Assembly (NCBI GenBank): GCA_000716465.1
Contig: JNWL01000006.1
Span: 62,001-126,000 of the forward strand
Direction: 5' to 3'
Source of the DNA: Streptomyces bikiniensis
Lineage (GTDB): Bacteria; Actinomycetota; Actinomycetes; Streptomycetales; Streptomycetaceae
Length of the DNA: 64,000 nucleotides
Shown here: positions 28,151 to 36,542 of the stretch, piece after piece
Numbering within the stretch: position 1 is the stretch's first letter
How the letters are laid out: every line of letters begins with the position of its first letter
Notes under the pieces: generated by a model
Seen by the model: the letters and a program-made list of their open reading frames with translations, nothing else
What the model was told of the DNA's origin: nothing
Database searches by the model: none
Made by a program: the position numbers and the translations under genes

Positions 28151-29518
28151 ATGGCAGCCGCAACTCCCTCCCCGACCCCACCCGGATCCCTCAAGCGGAT
28201 CGTCGCCGCCAGTCTCATCGGCACCACCATCGAGTGGTACGACTTCTTCCTGTACGGGTCCGCCGCGGCGCTCGTGTTCAACAAGCTGTTCTTCCCCGAG
28301 TCCGACCCGCTGGTGGGAACCCTGCTGTCCTTCCTGACGTACGCGGTCGGGTTCGCCGCGCGGCCGCTCGGGGCGCTGGTGTTCGGGCACTACGGCGACC
28401 GGCTCGGTCGGAAGAAGCTGCTGGTGCTCAGCCTGCTCCTGATGGGCGGGGCGACGTTCGCCATCGGGCTGCTGCCGACGCACGCGACCATCGGGTCCGC
28501 CGCGCCCGTGCTGCTGACCGTGCTGCGGCTCGTGCAGGGCTTCGCGCTCGGCGGGGAGTGGGGCGGGGCCGTGCTGCTCGTGTCCGAGCACGGGGACGCC
28601 AAGCGGCGCGGCTTCTGGGCCTCGTGGCCGCAGACCGGCGCGCCCGCCGGGCAGTTGCTCGCCACCGGCGTGCTCTCCGCGCTGACCGCGCTGCTCTCGG
28701 ACGCCGCCTTCGCCTCCTGGGGCTGGCGCATCCCGTTCCTGCTCTCCGGCGTCCTCGTGGTCGTCGGCCTGTGGATCCGGCTCTCGGTCGACGAGTCGCC
28801 CGTCTTCAAGGCCGCGCTCGCCGCCGCCGAGGAGCGCAGGGCGACCGCCGGGCAGGTCGAGAAGATGCCGCTCGTCGCGGTACTGCGCCACCACTGGCGG
28901 GACGTGCTCATCGCGATGGGCGCCCGCATGGCGGAGAACATCTCGTACTACGTGATCACCGCGTTCATCCTGGTGTACGCGACCACCCAGGTCGGGCTCT
29001 CCAAGCAGACCGCCCTGAACGCCGTCCTCATCGGCTCCGCCGTCCACTTCGCGGTGATCCCCCTGTGGGGCGCGCTGTCCGACCGGCTCGGGCGCCGGCC
29101 GGTGTACCTGATCGGCGCGGTGGGCGTCGGGGCCTGGATGTTCCCGTTCTTCACGCTCATCGACCGGGGCACCTTCGGCAGCCTGCTGCTCGCCGTCACG
29201 GTCGGCCTGGTCCTGCACGGGGCGATGTACGCGCCCCAGGCGGCCTTCTTCTCCGAGATGTTCGCGACCCGGATGCGCTACTCCGGCGCCTCCATCGGCG
29301 CCCAGTTCTCCTCCGTCGCCGCCGGCGCGCCCGCCCCGCTCATCGCGACCGCGCTGCTCGCCGACCACGGCACCTCGACGCCGATCTCCCTGTACGTGAT
29401 CGCCGCCGCGCTGCTCACCGTCGTCGCGATCGTCTGTGCCCGTGAGACCCGCGACAGCGACCTCGGCGACGTCGCCGAGCGGGCCCCCGAGGACTCCCGG
29501 GTCCGTGCCGACGCCTGA
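28151..29518 (+). CDS. MFS transporter, metabolite:H+ symporter (MHS) family
   Basis: A 455-residue transporter with 12 predicted helices. MHS hallmarks: GTTIEWYDFFLYG at the first helix, the loop motif GHYGDRLGRKKLL and a second GALSDRLGRRPVY. Relatives import shikimate, proline/betaine, dicarboxylates or similar small acids with protons. The neighbouring convergent GAF/PucR-type regulator and 3-hydroxybutyrate dehydrogenase make a hydroxy-acid a reasonable guess, but only a guess. The ATG at 28151 starts the conserved N-terminus; a start 45 bp upstream at 28106 is possible. Confidence 0.9.
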   Translation: MAAATPSPTPPGSLKRIVAASLIGTTIEWYDFFLYGSAAALVFNKLFFPESDPLVGTLLSFLTYAVGFAARPLGALVFGHYGDRLGRKKLLVLSLLLMGGATFAIGLLPTHATIGSAAPVLLTVLRLVQGFALGGEWGGAVLLVSEHGDAKRRGFWASWPQTGAPAGQLLATGVLSALTALLSDAAFASWGWRIPFLLSGVLVVVGLWIRLSVDESPVFKAALAAAEERRATAGQVEKMPLVAVLRHHWRDVLIAMGARMAENISYYVITAFILVYATTQVGLSKQTALNAVLIGSAVHFAVIPLWGALSDRLGRRPVYLIGAVGVGAWMFPFFTLIDRGTFGSLLLAVTVGLVLHGAMYAPQAAFFSEMFATRMRYSGASIGAQFSSVAAGAPAPLIATALLADHGTSTPISLYVIAAALLTVVAIVCARETRDSDLGDVAERAPEDSRVRADA

Positions 29519-29536
29519 TCCGCAGGACGCACGAAG

Positions 29537-29573
29537 GCCCCGGGCCCCGCTCTCCGTGAGCGGGGCCCGGGGC
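29537..29573. terminator. Bidirectional hairpin terminator
   Basis: A perfect 16-bp stem (29537-29552 with 29558-29573) and a 5-nt loop, followed by GTTT on the plus strand, between convergent genes. Confidence 0.85.
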
Positions 29574-29585
29574 GTTTCCCGTACG

Positions 29586-31481
29586 TCACTTCCCTCCGAC
29601 CGCGTCCGCCAGGGCGTGCAGCCGCAGCGCCAGCTGGATCTCCAGGGCCCGCGCCGGGGTCTGCCAGTCGGGGCCGAGGAGCCGGCCGATCCGCTCCAGG
29701 CGCTGGGCCACCGTGTTGACGTGGACGTGGAGTTCGTCCTTGGTACGGGCGGGGCTCATGCCGCTCGCGAAGTACGCGTCCAGGGTGCGGACCAGCTCCG
29801 TGCCCCGCCGCCGGTCGTAGGCGACGACCTGGCCGATCGTGCGGTCGACGAAGCCGTCGATGTCCCGCCTTTCGGCGAGCAGCAGGCCGAGGAAGCCCAG
29901 GTCCTCGGCGGCGGCGCCCTGGCCGGAGCGGTGCAGGAGGCGGAGGGCGTCGAGGCAGCGGCGGGCCTCCTCGTACGCGACGGCCACCTGGTCCGGGTGG
30001 TCCAGGGGCGCCCGTACGGGGGCGGAGGCGCCGACGGTGACCTCTTCGCGCAGGGTGCCGCCGAGGCTCCTGGCGGTCTGCCGGGCGAGTTCGGCGGCGG
30101 TCTCGCCGGGGCCGAGCGGCAGCAGCAGGACCGTACCGCCGTCGCGCGCGGAGGCCAGTCCGCGGCGGGTGGCGGCCAGGTGGGAGGCGGCCGACCACAG
30201 GCGCTGCCGGTCGGCGCTCTCGCGGCGGCCCGCGTCGGTGTCGGCGCCGCCCCCGGCGGGCCGGTCGACGCGGGCGGCGAGCACGACGTGCGGGGCCTCG
30301 CTGTCGGTACGGAGCCGGGCGGCGCGCTCGCGCAGCAGGCGGCGGTCCCGGTCGGGGGCGTCGAGCAGGTCGTCGAGGAGTTCGCCCCGTACCCGCTGCT
30401 CGGCCTCGCCCGCCGAGCGGCGGGCGAGCAGCAGCAGGGAGGTGACCAGGGCGGCGCGCTCCAGGGTGCGCTGGTCGACGGGGTCGAGGTCGGGCCGGTC
30501 GTGCAGGACCAGGGTGCCCAGGGCCTCGCCGCCCGCGGAGACCGCGGCGACCCAGTCGTCTCCCTCGCGGACCGCGTGGCCTCCGGCGCGGCGCGCGGTG
30601 CCCGCGCCCGCCTCGGTGAACTCGACGGTCCCGCCGAGGACTTCGGAGACGGCGCGGGCCACGTCGTGGACGCCGCCGCCGTGCAGGACCAGTTCGGAGA
30701 GGCGGTCGTGGACCTCGGAGGCCCGCTCGATGACGCCGCTGTGCTCGCGGATGATGTCGTTGGCGCGCTCCAGCTCCGCGAGGGCCGAGCGGGTCTCGGC
30801 GAGGAGGTTGGCCGTGTCGATGGCGACGGCGGCGTGCGCGGCGAAGGAGCAGAGCAGCGCGATCTGCTCGCGTTCGAAGACCCTGGCCCTGCGGTCGGCC
30901 GCGAACAGCACCCCGATGACCTGGCTGCCGAGGCTGAGCGGCACCCCGAGGATGGCGACGAGGCCCTCGTCCCGTACGGCCGTGTCGATGGTGCGGGTGT
31001 GCTGGAAGCGCGCGTCGCCGAAGTAGTCGTCCGTGACGTACGGGCGGGCGGTCTGGGCGACGAGGCCGCCGAGCCCCTCGCCCATGCCCAGCCGCACCTG
31101 CTGGAAGCGGGCGGAGACGGAGCCCTCGGTGACCCGCATGTAGGTGTCGCCGGCGGCCGGGTCGTTGAGGCTGAGGTAGGCGACCTCGGTACCGAGGAGG
31201 GAGCGGGCGCGCTGGACGATGGCGCGCAGAACGGCGTCGAGGTCGCGGAGTCCCGCGAGGTCGTGGGCGGTCTCGAAGAGCGCGGACAGCTCCGCCTCGC
31301 GCCGCCGGCGTCCCTCCAGTTCGGCCCGGACCCGCAGGGCGAGCTGCTTGGCCTCTTCGAGTTCGGCCAGAGCCTCGGGGCCCGCACCGTTCGCGCGGGC
31401 GAGCAGTACGGGCCGGTCGTAGGCCTCCGTCGCGGCTCCCCGGGCGAGGAGTTCCAGGTAGGAGACGTGTTCGTGGGACAT
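29586..31481 (-). CDS. GAF-domain transcriptional regulator with PucR-type C-terminal HTH
   Basis: A 631-residue regulator. A coiled-coil/helical start (about 25-50), a GAF sensor domain (about 50-215) and a PucR-like central region lead to a C-terminal HTH_30 segment, SPARTKDELHVHVNTVAQRLERIGRLLG (about 585-612). It probably activates catabolic genes on binding a small ligand. The downstream end faces the MHS transporter; the 3-hydroxybutyrate dehydrogenase gene is 67 bp upstream in the same direction. The ATG at 31481 gives the MSHEHVSYLELLARG start; a GTG two codons earlier is equally possible. Confidence 0.85.
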   Translation of the reverse strand: MSHEHVSYLELLARGAATEAYDRPVLLARANGAGPEALAELEEAKQLALRVRAELEGRRRREAELSALFETAHDLAGLRDLDAVLRAIVQRARSLLGTEVAYLSLNDPAAGDTYMRVTEGSVSARFQQVRLGMGEGLGGLVAQTARPYVTDDYFGDARFQHTRTIDTAVRDEGLVAILGVPLSLGSQVIGVLFAADRRARVFEREQIALLCSFAAHAAVAIDTANLLAETRSALAELERANDIIREHSGVIERASEVHDRLSELVLHGGGVHDVARAVSEVLGGTVEFTEAGAGTARRAGGHAVREGDDWVAAVSAGGEALGTLVLHDRPDLDPVDQRTLERAALVTSLLLLARRSAGEAEQRVRGELLDDLLDAPDRDRRLLRERAARLRTDSEAPHVVLAARVDRPAGGGADTDAGRRESADRQRLWSAASHLAATRRGLASARDGGTVLLLPLGPGETAAELARQTARSLGGTLREEVTVGASAPVRAPLDHPDQVAVAYEEARRCLDALRLLHRSGQGAAAEDLGFLGLLLAERRDIDGFVDRTIGQVVAYDRRRGTELVRTLDAYFASGMSPARTKDELHVHVNTVAQRLERIGRLLGPDWQTPARALEIQLALRLHALADAVGGK

Positions 31482-31548
31482 GGACACAGGGATACCTGCC
31501 GTACGTGTGGTCGCACCACCCCTGTGGACGACCTTCACAGAGGCACGT

Positions 31549-32376
31549 TCAGTGGGCGGTCCAGCCGCCGTCGAGGGTGAGGGAGGTGCCGGTGATGAAC
31601 GAGGCCTGGGGGGCGCAGAGGTAGAGGACGGCCTCGGCGACCTCCTCCGGTTCGATGAGCCGCTTGAGCGCCGCGTCCTTGAGCAGGACGTCCGCGAGGA
31701 CCCGCTCGGGCGGGATGCCGTGGGCGGCGGCCTGGTCGGCGATCTGGCGTTCGACCAGCGGGGTGCGGACGTAGCCGGGGTTGACGCAGTTGGAGGTGAC
31801 CCCGTGCGGGGCGCCTTCGAGGGCGGCGGTTTTGGAGAGGCCCTCCAGACCGTGTTTGGCGGCCACATAGGCGGACTTGAAGGCGGAGGCGCGCAGCCCG
31901 TGGACGGAGGAGATGTTCACGATCCGCCCCCAGCCCTGCCCGTACATGTGCGGGAGGGCGCCCCGGATGAGCCGGAACGGGGCCTCCAGCATCACGGTGA
32001 GGACGGTGTGGAAGACGTCCGGCGGGAACTCCTCGATGGGGCGCACGAGCTGGAGCCCGGCGTTGTTGACGAGGACGTCCGCGCCGGCGGCGGCCGTCTC
32101 CGCTGCGTCCAGGTCGGTCAGGTCGAGGAGCCTCGGTTCGAGCTCCCCCGGGAGTCCGGAGGCCTCCCCGGCCAGGGCCTCCAGGCCCTCGGCGGCCCGG
32201 TCGACGGCTCTGACCCGGGCCCCGGCGGCGGCGAGCCGCAGCGCGCAGGCGCGACCGATGCCGCCGGCCGCGCCGGTGACGAGCGCGGTGCGGCCGGTGA
32301 GGTCGAGGGCGAGTCCGGCCGCGCGGGGCAGGGGTGCGGCGAGGTCGGTACCGGGGGCGGTGACGGGAGCGCTCAT
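31549..32376 (-). CDS. 3-hydroxybutyrate dehydrogenase (SDR family)
   Basis: A 275-residue short-chain dehydrogenase. Cofactor motif TGAAGGIGRACALRLA, NNAG motif in VLVNNAGLQ, catalytic Ser-Tyr-Lys in NISSVHG and SAYVAAKHG; the C-terminal GTSLTLDGGW is standard. The Gln-rich NAGLQ and ISSVHGLRAS pattern fits the D-3-hydroxybutyrate dehydrogenase subgroup, which oxidises hydroxybutyrate to acetoacetate with NAD. It is upstream of the GAF/PucR-type regulator on the same strand. Subfamily assignment is by motif only. Confidence 0.87.
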   Translation of the reverse strand: MSAPVTAPGTDLAAPLPRAAGLALDLTGRTALVTGAAGGIGRACALRLAAAGARVRAVDRAAEGLEALAGEASGLPGELEPRLLDLTDLDAAETAAAGADVLVNNAGLQLVRPIEEFPPDVFHTVLTVMLEAPFRLIRGALPHMYGQGWGRIVNISSVHGLRASAFKSAYVAAKHGLEGLSKTAALEGAPHGVTSNCVNPGYVRTPLVERQIADQAAAHGIPPERVLADVLLKDAALKRLIEPEEVAEAVLYLCAPQASFITGTSLTLDGGWTAH

Positions 32377-32431
32377 GCTCCGCACCCTATGAACGGCCCT
32401 CTCCCCCACCGATGTGCGTCAAACCCATAGT

Positions 32432-32914
32432 TCAGTTGCTTGCTGTGGTGCGAAACCATGTGGGTTCGTCGGAGAGCGCCTTCTCGATCCGCAGGAGGGA
32501 GAACCGCTTCATCTCCGGCAGGTCGTCCACCTCGAACCAGCCGACCTCGGTGGACTCGTCGTCGTTGACCCGCGCCTCCCCGCCGACGGCCCGGCAGCGG
32601 AAGGCCACGTCCATGAACTGGCACTGGTCGCCGTTGGGGTAGACGACGGGCTTGCGAAGGGTCTCGACGATCACGATCCGCTCGACCTCGCAGCGCACGG
32701 CGGTCTCCTCGTACACCTCGCGGACCGCGCAGTCGGCGGGCTGCTCGCCGGGCTCGACGATGCCGCCGATGACCGCCCAGCGCCCGTTGTCGGAGCGCCG
32801 GCCGAGCAGGACCCGGCCGTGGTCGTCGAAGACGACGGCGCTCACGCCGGGCAGGAAGAGCAGCTGGTGACCGGCCGTCTCGCGCAGGGTGCGGATGAAG
32901 TCAGGGGTAGCCAT
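32432..32914 (-). CDS. Nudix hydrolase
   Basis: A 160-residue single-domain Nudix protein. The box is GGIVEPGEQPADCAVREVYEET followed by Ala where Gly is usual; the metal-binding REVYEE core is intact. The C-terminal region (DDESTEVGWFEVDDLPEM) is typical of ADP-ribose or dinucleotide-type pyrophosphatases in actinobacteria. Substrate is unknown. It lies 55 bp upstream of the dehydrogenase start on the same strand and could share transcription. Confidence 0.9.
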   Translation of the reverse strand: MATPDFIRTLRETAGHQLLFLPGVSAVVFDDHGRVLLGRRSDNGRWAVIGGIVEPGEQPADCAVREVYEETAVRCEVERIVIVETLRKPVVYPNGDQCQFMDVAFRCRAVGGEARVNDDESTEVGWFEVDDLPEMKRFSLLRIEKALSDEPTWFRTTASN

Positions 32915-33021
32915 GGAGAGACCCTAGGGCCTGTCCGGCCGTGATCCGCCGGACGGGCCCCGGGTCACGTGCGGACGCCGTCGGTCCGCTCCTTCCGGCC
33001 CCGGCTCCGGGGCGTCCCGGC

Positions 33022-34773
33022 TCACTCCGTCCGCGTGCGGCGGGCCCGTACGGAGCGGAGCGCCGACCAGCCGAGGCCGGCGGCGGCGAGCGCCGCGAGG
33101 AGGGCCTCGGGCAGGGTGCCCATGCGGGTCGCGGGGGTCTGCGAGGAGCGCAGCGGCACCTTCTCGACCAGGACGTCCGGGGTGAACATCTTCGTCTGGG
33201 CGACGACCTCGCCGTCGGGGCGGATGACCGCGCTGACCCCGCTGGTGACGGGCACGACGACCGCCCGGCTGTGCTCGACGGCGCGCACCCGGGACATCGC
33301 GAGCTGCTGGTAGGTCATCTCGCTGCGGCCGAAGGTGGCGTTGTTGCTGGGGACGGTGATGAGCTGCGCGCCGTGGGTGACGGTGTCGCGCACGGCCCAG
33401 TCGAAGGCCGCCTCGTAGCAGGTGGCGAGGCCGACCTTCGTCCCCGCGAGGTCGAAGACGCCGATCTTGTCGCCGGGACCGAAGTCACGGCTCACCCGGT
33501 CCACGTTGCTGTTGAAGATCCGGACGAGGGGGCGCATCGGGATGTACTCGCCGAAGGGCTGGACGTGCCGCTTGTCGTACGTGGCGACCGGGCCGCGTCC
33601 GGGCTCCCACTGGATGAGGGTGTTGCGGAGCTTGCCGGTCTCGGGGGCGACGACCGCGCCGATCACGGTGGGCGCGCCGACCGCGCGGACGGCCTCGTCG
33701 ATGACGTCGGCGGCGTCGGCGTTCGCGTACGGGTCGATGTCCGAGGAGTTCTCCGGCCACAGGACGAAGTCGGGCTGCGGCTCGCGCTTCTCCGCGACGG
33801 CCTGGGCCAGCTCGCGGGTACGGGCGGCGTGGTTGTCGAGCACGGCCCGGCGCTGGGCGTTGAAGTCGAGGCCGAGGCGGGGGACGTTGCCCTGGATCGC
33901 GGCGACGGTCGCCGTGCCGTCCTCGGCGGAGTCGTCGACGAGCGGCAGCGCGGCGAGCGCGCCGGTGACCGGGACGAGCACGGCGAGCGCGGCGGCGACG
34001 AGCGGGCCGCGCGGGAGGGCGCCGGTACGGGGCGGGGTGCCGCCGGAGGCGTCCGGGGCGGAAGCCGTGGCGGTGGTTTCCGGGGCGGGGGCATCGGAAA
34101 CGGTGGCGCCCGGAGCCGAGGCCCCCGGAGCGGTGGCAGTGGCCCCGGAGGCGCCCTGGGCGCGTCGGGCGCGGGCCTGGCGGGCCGCCTCGTAGAGGCC
34201 GAAGCCGCAGAGGGCGACGGCGAAGCCGAGCAGAGGGGTGCCGCCGACCGCGGCGAGCGGCAGGAAGACGCCGTCCGCCTGGCCGAAGGCGATCTTGCCC
34301 CAGGGGAAGCCGCCGAAGGGCACGCGCGCGCGTGCCCCCTCCGCGAGGATCCACACCCCTGCGGCGAAGAAGGGCCACCACGGGAGCCGGGAGACGGCCG
34401 CGATGCCGAGCCCCGCCGCGGCGACGAAGAGCGCCTCGACGGCGGCGAGCGCGAGCCACGGGACGGGGCCGACCTCCTCGCCGGTCCACACGAGGAGCGG
34501 GAGCAGGAAGCCGAGCCCGGCCAGGTACCCGAGGCCGAAGCCGGCGCGGAGCCGGCGGCCCCGCAGGGCCCAGCCGAGCAGGGCGAAGGCGGGCGGCGCG
34601 AGCCACCACAGGGGGCGCGGCGGGAAGCTCAGGTAGAGCACGAAGCCGGACAGCAGGGCCGCCGCGGGCCGGGCGAACCGCCGAAGCCGGTGGGCCGGCG
34701 CGGGTGCGGTGTCGGTTTCGGACGCTTCCACGGGGGTGTCGGAGGCGTCGACGGGGGTGGTGGTGGCGCTCAC
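33022..34773 (-). CDS. lnt: Apolipoprotein N-acyltransferase
   Basis: A 583-residue membrane enzyme that adds the third acyl chain to lipoproteins. About seven N-terminal membrane segments precede an Ala/Pro-rich linker (about 190-240), then an exported nitrilase-fold domain. Catalytic positions visible: Glu in LWPENSSD, Lys in TYDKRHVQPFGEY and Cys in ATCYEAAFDW. Length is longer than in E. coli because of the linker. The GTG at 34773 starts VSATTTPVDAS; 287 bp of repeat-bearing DNA lie upstream. Confidence 0.93.
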   Translation of the reverse strand: MSATTTPVDASDTPVEASETDTAPAPAHRLRRFARPAAALLSGFVLYLSFPPRPLWWLAPPAFALLGWALRGRRLRAGFGLGYLAGLGFLLPLLVWTGEEVGPVPWLALAAVEALFVAAAGLGIAAVSRLPWWPFFAAGVWILAEGARARVPFGGFPWGKIAFGQADGVFLPLAAVGGTPLLGFAVALCGFGLYEAARQARARRAQGASGATATAPGASAPGATVSDAPAPETTATASAPDASGGTPPRTGALPRGPLVAAALAVLVPVTGALAALPLVDDSAEDGTATVAAIQGNVPRLGLDFNAQRRAVLDNHAARTRELAQAVAEKREPQPDFVLWPENSSDIDPYANADAADVIDEAVRAVGAPTVIGAVVAPETGKLRNTLIQWEPGRGPVATYDKRHVQPFGEYIPMRPLVRIFNSNVDRVSRDFGPGDKIGVFDLAGTKVGLATCYEAAFDWAVRDTVTHGAQLITVPSNNATFGRSEMTYQQLAMSRVRAVEHSRAVVVPVTSGVSAVIRPDGEVVAQTKMFTPDVLVEKVPLRSSQTPATRMGTLPEALLAALAAAGLGWSALRSVRARRTRTE

Positions 34774-34846
34774 CCTGCGGAGTCTACGGGGCGCCCCTGT
34801 CGTCGGGTGTCCGGTGCGTCCCGGCACGCACGCCTCTGACCGGTCC

Positions 34847-35020
34847 GGACGGCCTGCTCGGGTGCCCCGCCGGGGGAGCCGCCCGGACGGCCTTTCCGGG
34901 CGACCCGCGCGGGCAGCCCGCCCGGACGGCCTTTCCGGGCGACCCGCGCGGGCAGCCCGCTCGGACGGCCTGCCCGGGCGACCCGCGCGGACGGCCCGCT
35001 CGGACGGCCTGCCCGGACGC
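34847..35020. repeat. 39-bp imperfect tandem repeat, about four copies
   Basis: Copies start near 34847 (degenerate), 34882, 34921, 34960 and 34999. Units at 34882 and 34921 are nearly identical (CCCGGACGGCCTTTCCGGGC then GACCCGCGCGGGCAGCCCG). Each contains short GC dyads. The array lies between lnt and the next minus-strand gene. The 39-bp period equals 13 codons, so open frames crossing it on both strands look deceptively coding. Confidence 0.85.
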
Positions 35021-35060
35021 GGCCGACCGGGAACGGAACACCTGCTTCCGGAGCGGCCCG

Positions 35061-35627
35061 TCAGACTCCCGTCGCCGCGGGCGGGCCCGGCGGGGTCAGG
35101 CGGCGCAGGCGGTCGCGGATGACCCGGACGGCGGATTCGGCCCCGTCGACGGTGACCGTGAAGGTGTGTCCGTCGTCCAGACGCAGGACCAGGCCCTCGC
35201 CCCGCCGGACGATCACGGCCGTGCCCTTCTCGGGGCGCCAGCGGTAGCCCCAGCCGCCCCAGTGGCGCGGGGTGACGCTCGGGGCGAAGTCGGCCCCGAC
35301 GACGTGGGAGAGCGGGATGCGGCGGCGCGGCAGGCCGATGTGGCCGCAGCGGACCTCCATCGCCCGGTCGTCGACCTTCACGGCCACGTGGACGAAGGCG
35401 AGGGTGCCGAAGAGGACCAGCAGTCCGACCGTGACGCAGCCGATCACCGCCATGAGGAGGGCCGCGATGCCCGAGGTCCACTGCAACCGGACGGCGAGGG
35501 CGATTCCCAGGGCCACGCAGGCGGCACCGGCCACCGCGGCCACCCACTGGAAGCGGTTGGTGGCGCGGCCGGTCCAGACGTCGGGCGTCCGTTCGTCGAT
35601 GCCGGGGTGCCGGGAATATTCCCTCAT
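35061..35627 (-). CDS. Two-helix membrane protein, PH-like C-terminal domain
   Basis: A 188-residue membrane protein of unknown function. Two close hydrophobic helices (about 27-75) are followed by a cytosolic beta-rich domain with PH-like features: VRCGHIGLPRRRIPLSHVVGA, RHWGGWGYRW and a final LRLDDGHTFTVTVDGAE. Similar proteins occur widely in Streptomyces without a known role. The ATG at 35627 begins MREYSRHPGID. Gene order with racemase and lnt suggests no specific pathway. Confidence 0.75.
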   Translation of the reverse strand: MREYSRHPGIDERTPDVWTGRATNRFQWVAAVAGAACVALGIALAVRLQWTSGIAALLMAVIGCVTVGLLVLFGTLAFVHVAVKVDDRAMEVRCGHIGLPRRRIPLSHVVGADFAPSVTPRHWGGWGYRWRPEKGTAVIVRRGEGLVLRLDDGHTFTVTVDGAESAVRVIRDRLRRLTPPGPPAATGV

Positions 35628-35689
35628 GTCGGAAAGAATACCCAGGTTCGCTCAGGACGGCGCGCCGGAAAGAAACGTTTCGGTCACGC

Positions 35690-36484
35690 TCAGTGAGCGG
35701 GCGCGGTCTCGGTGAGACGGCGGCCCTCGGCATAGGCGAGGGCGGCGGCGGGGAGCCGGCCGGGGCGTCCGCTGAGGAGGACGGAGAGGGTGCCGGTGGG
35801 TGCGGCGCCGGGGGCGGGCTCGGCACCGATCCGGCGAAGCGCCTGGGCGGCGACGGCGGTGGCGGAGCCGTGGAAGACGAGCGGCGGCAGGCCCTCCCGA
35901 CGGCGCGCCCCCAGGGCGGCGAGGATGCGCTCCTCGACCAGCTCGTAGTGGGTGCAGCCGAGGACGACGGCGCGGACGTCGGCCGGGGTGAGGGCGGCCG
36001 CGGCGGCGACGGCCCGGTCCACGGCCTCCTGGTCCGCGTGCTCCACGGCGTCCGCGAGGCCCGGGCAGGGCACCTCGGTGACCTCGGCGCCCCCGGCGAA
36101 GTCGCGGATGAGCCCGCGCTGGTAGGCGCTGCCGGTGGTGGCCGGGGTCGCCCAGATGGCGATCTTGCCGCCCTCCGCGGCGGCGGGCTTGATCGCGGGC
36201 ACGGTGCCGATGACAGGGATGTCCGGTTCGAGGGCGGCGCGCAGGGCGGGCAGGGCGTGCACGGTGGCGGTGTTGCAGGCCACGATCAGGGCCCGCGGGC
36301 GCTGCTCGGCGGCGGCGAGCGCGACGGCGAGGGCCCGTCCGGTGAGATCCTCGGGGGTGCGCGGGCCCCACGGCATGCCGTCGGGGTCGTTGGAGAGGAG
36401 GAGATCCGCGTCCGGCCGGAGCCGGCGCACCGCGGCCGCCGCCGGGAGGAGGCCGATTCCGGAGTCCATGAGCGCGATCTTCAC
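35690..36484 (-). CDS. Aspartate/glutamate racemase family protein (MurI-like)
   Basis: A 264-residue cofactor-independent racemase fold. The two catalytic cysteines are in VACNTATVHA and LGCTHYELVE, and the N-terminal MDSGIGLLP carries the substrate-binding Asp-Ser. The middle loop (SNDPDGMPWGPRTPEDL) differs from classical MurI D-x-x-PYG. It may supply D-glutamate or act on another amino or hydroxy acid. It is divergent from the glycosyltransferase gene, sharing only 58 bp, so their promoters overlap. Confidence 0.82.
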   Translation of the reverse strand: MKIALMDSGIGLLPAAAAVRRLRPDADLLLSNDPDGMPWGPRTPEDLTGRALAVALAAAEQRPRALIVACNTATVHALPALRAALEPDIPVIGTVPAIKPAAAEGGKIAIWATPATTGSAYQRGLIRDFAGGAEVTEVPCPGLADAVEHADQEAVDRAVAAAAALTPADVRAVVLGCTHYELVEERILAALGARRREGLPPLVFHGSATAVAAQALRRIGAEPAPGAAPTGTLSVLLSGRPGRLPAAALAYAEGRRLTETAPAH

Positions 36485-36542
36485 CCGGTCACCCTAGCCG
36501 ATGAGCCCTGCATCCCCCGCTTTCTGGGGCAGACTGCCGCGA

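Noticed and set aside
34847..35020. CRISPR array
   Set aside because: Units are contiguous without unique spacers and there are no cas genes in the window.
34332..35696. Arg/Gly-rich plus-strand open frame crossing the 39-bp repeat
   Set aside because: The 39-bp period keeps several frames open on both strands; no start with a ribosome site and no family pattern.
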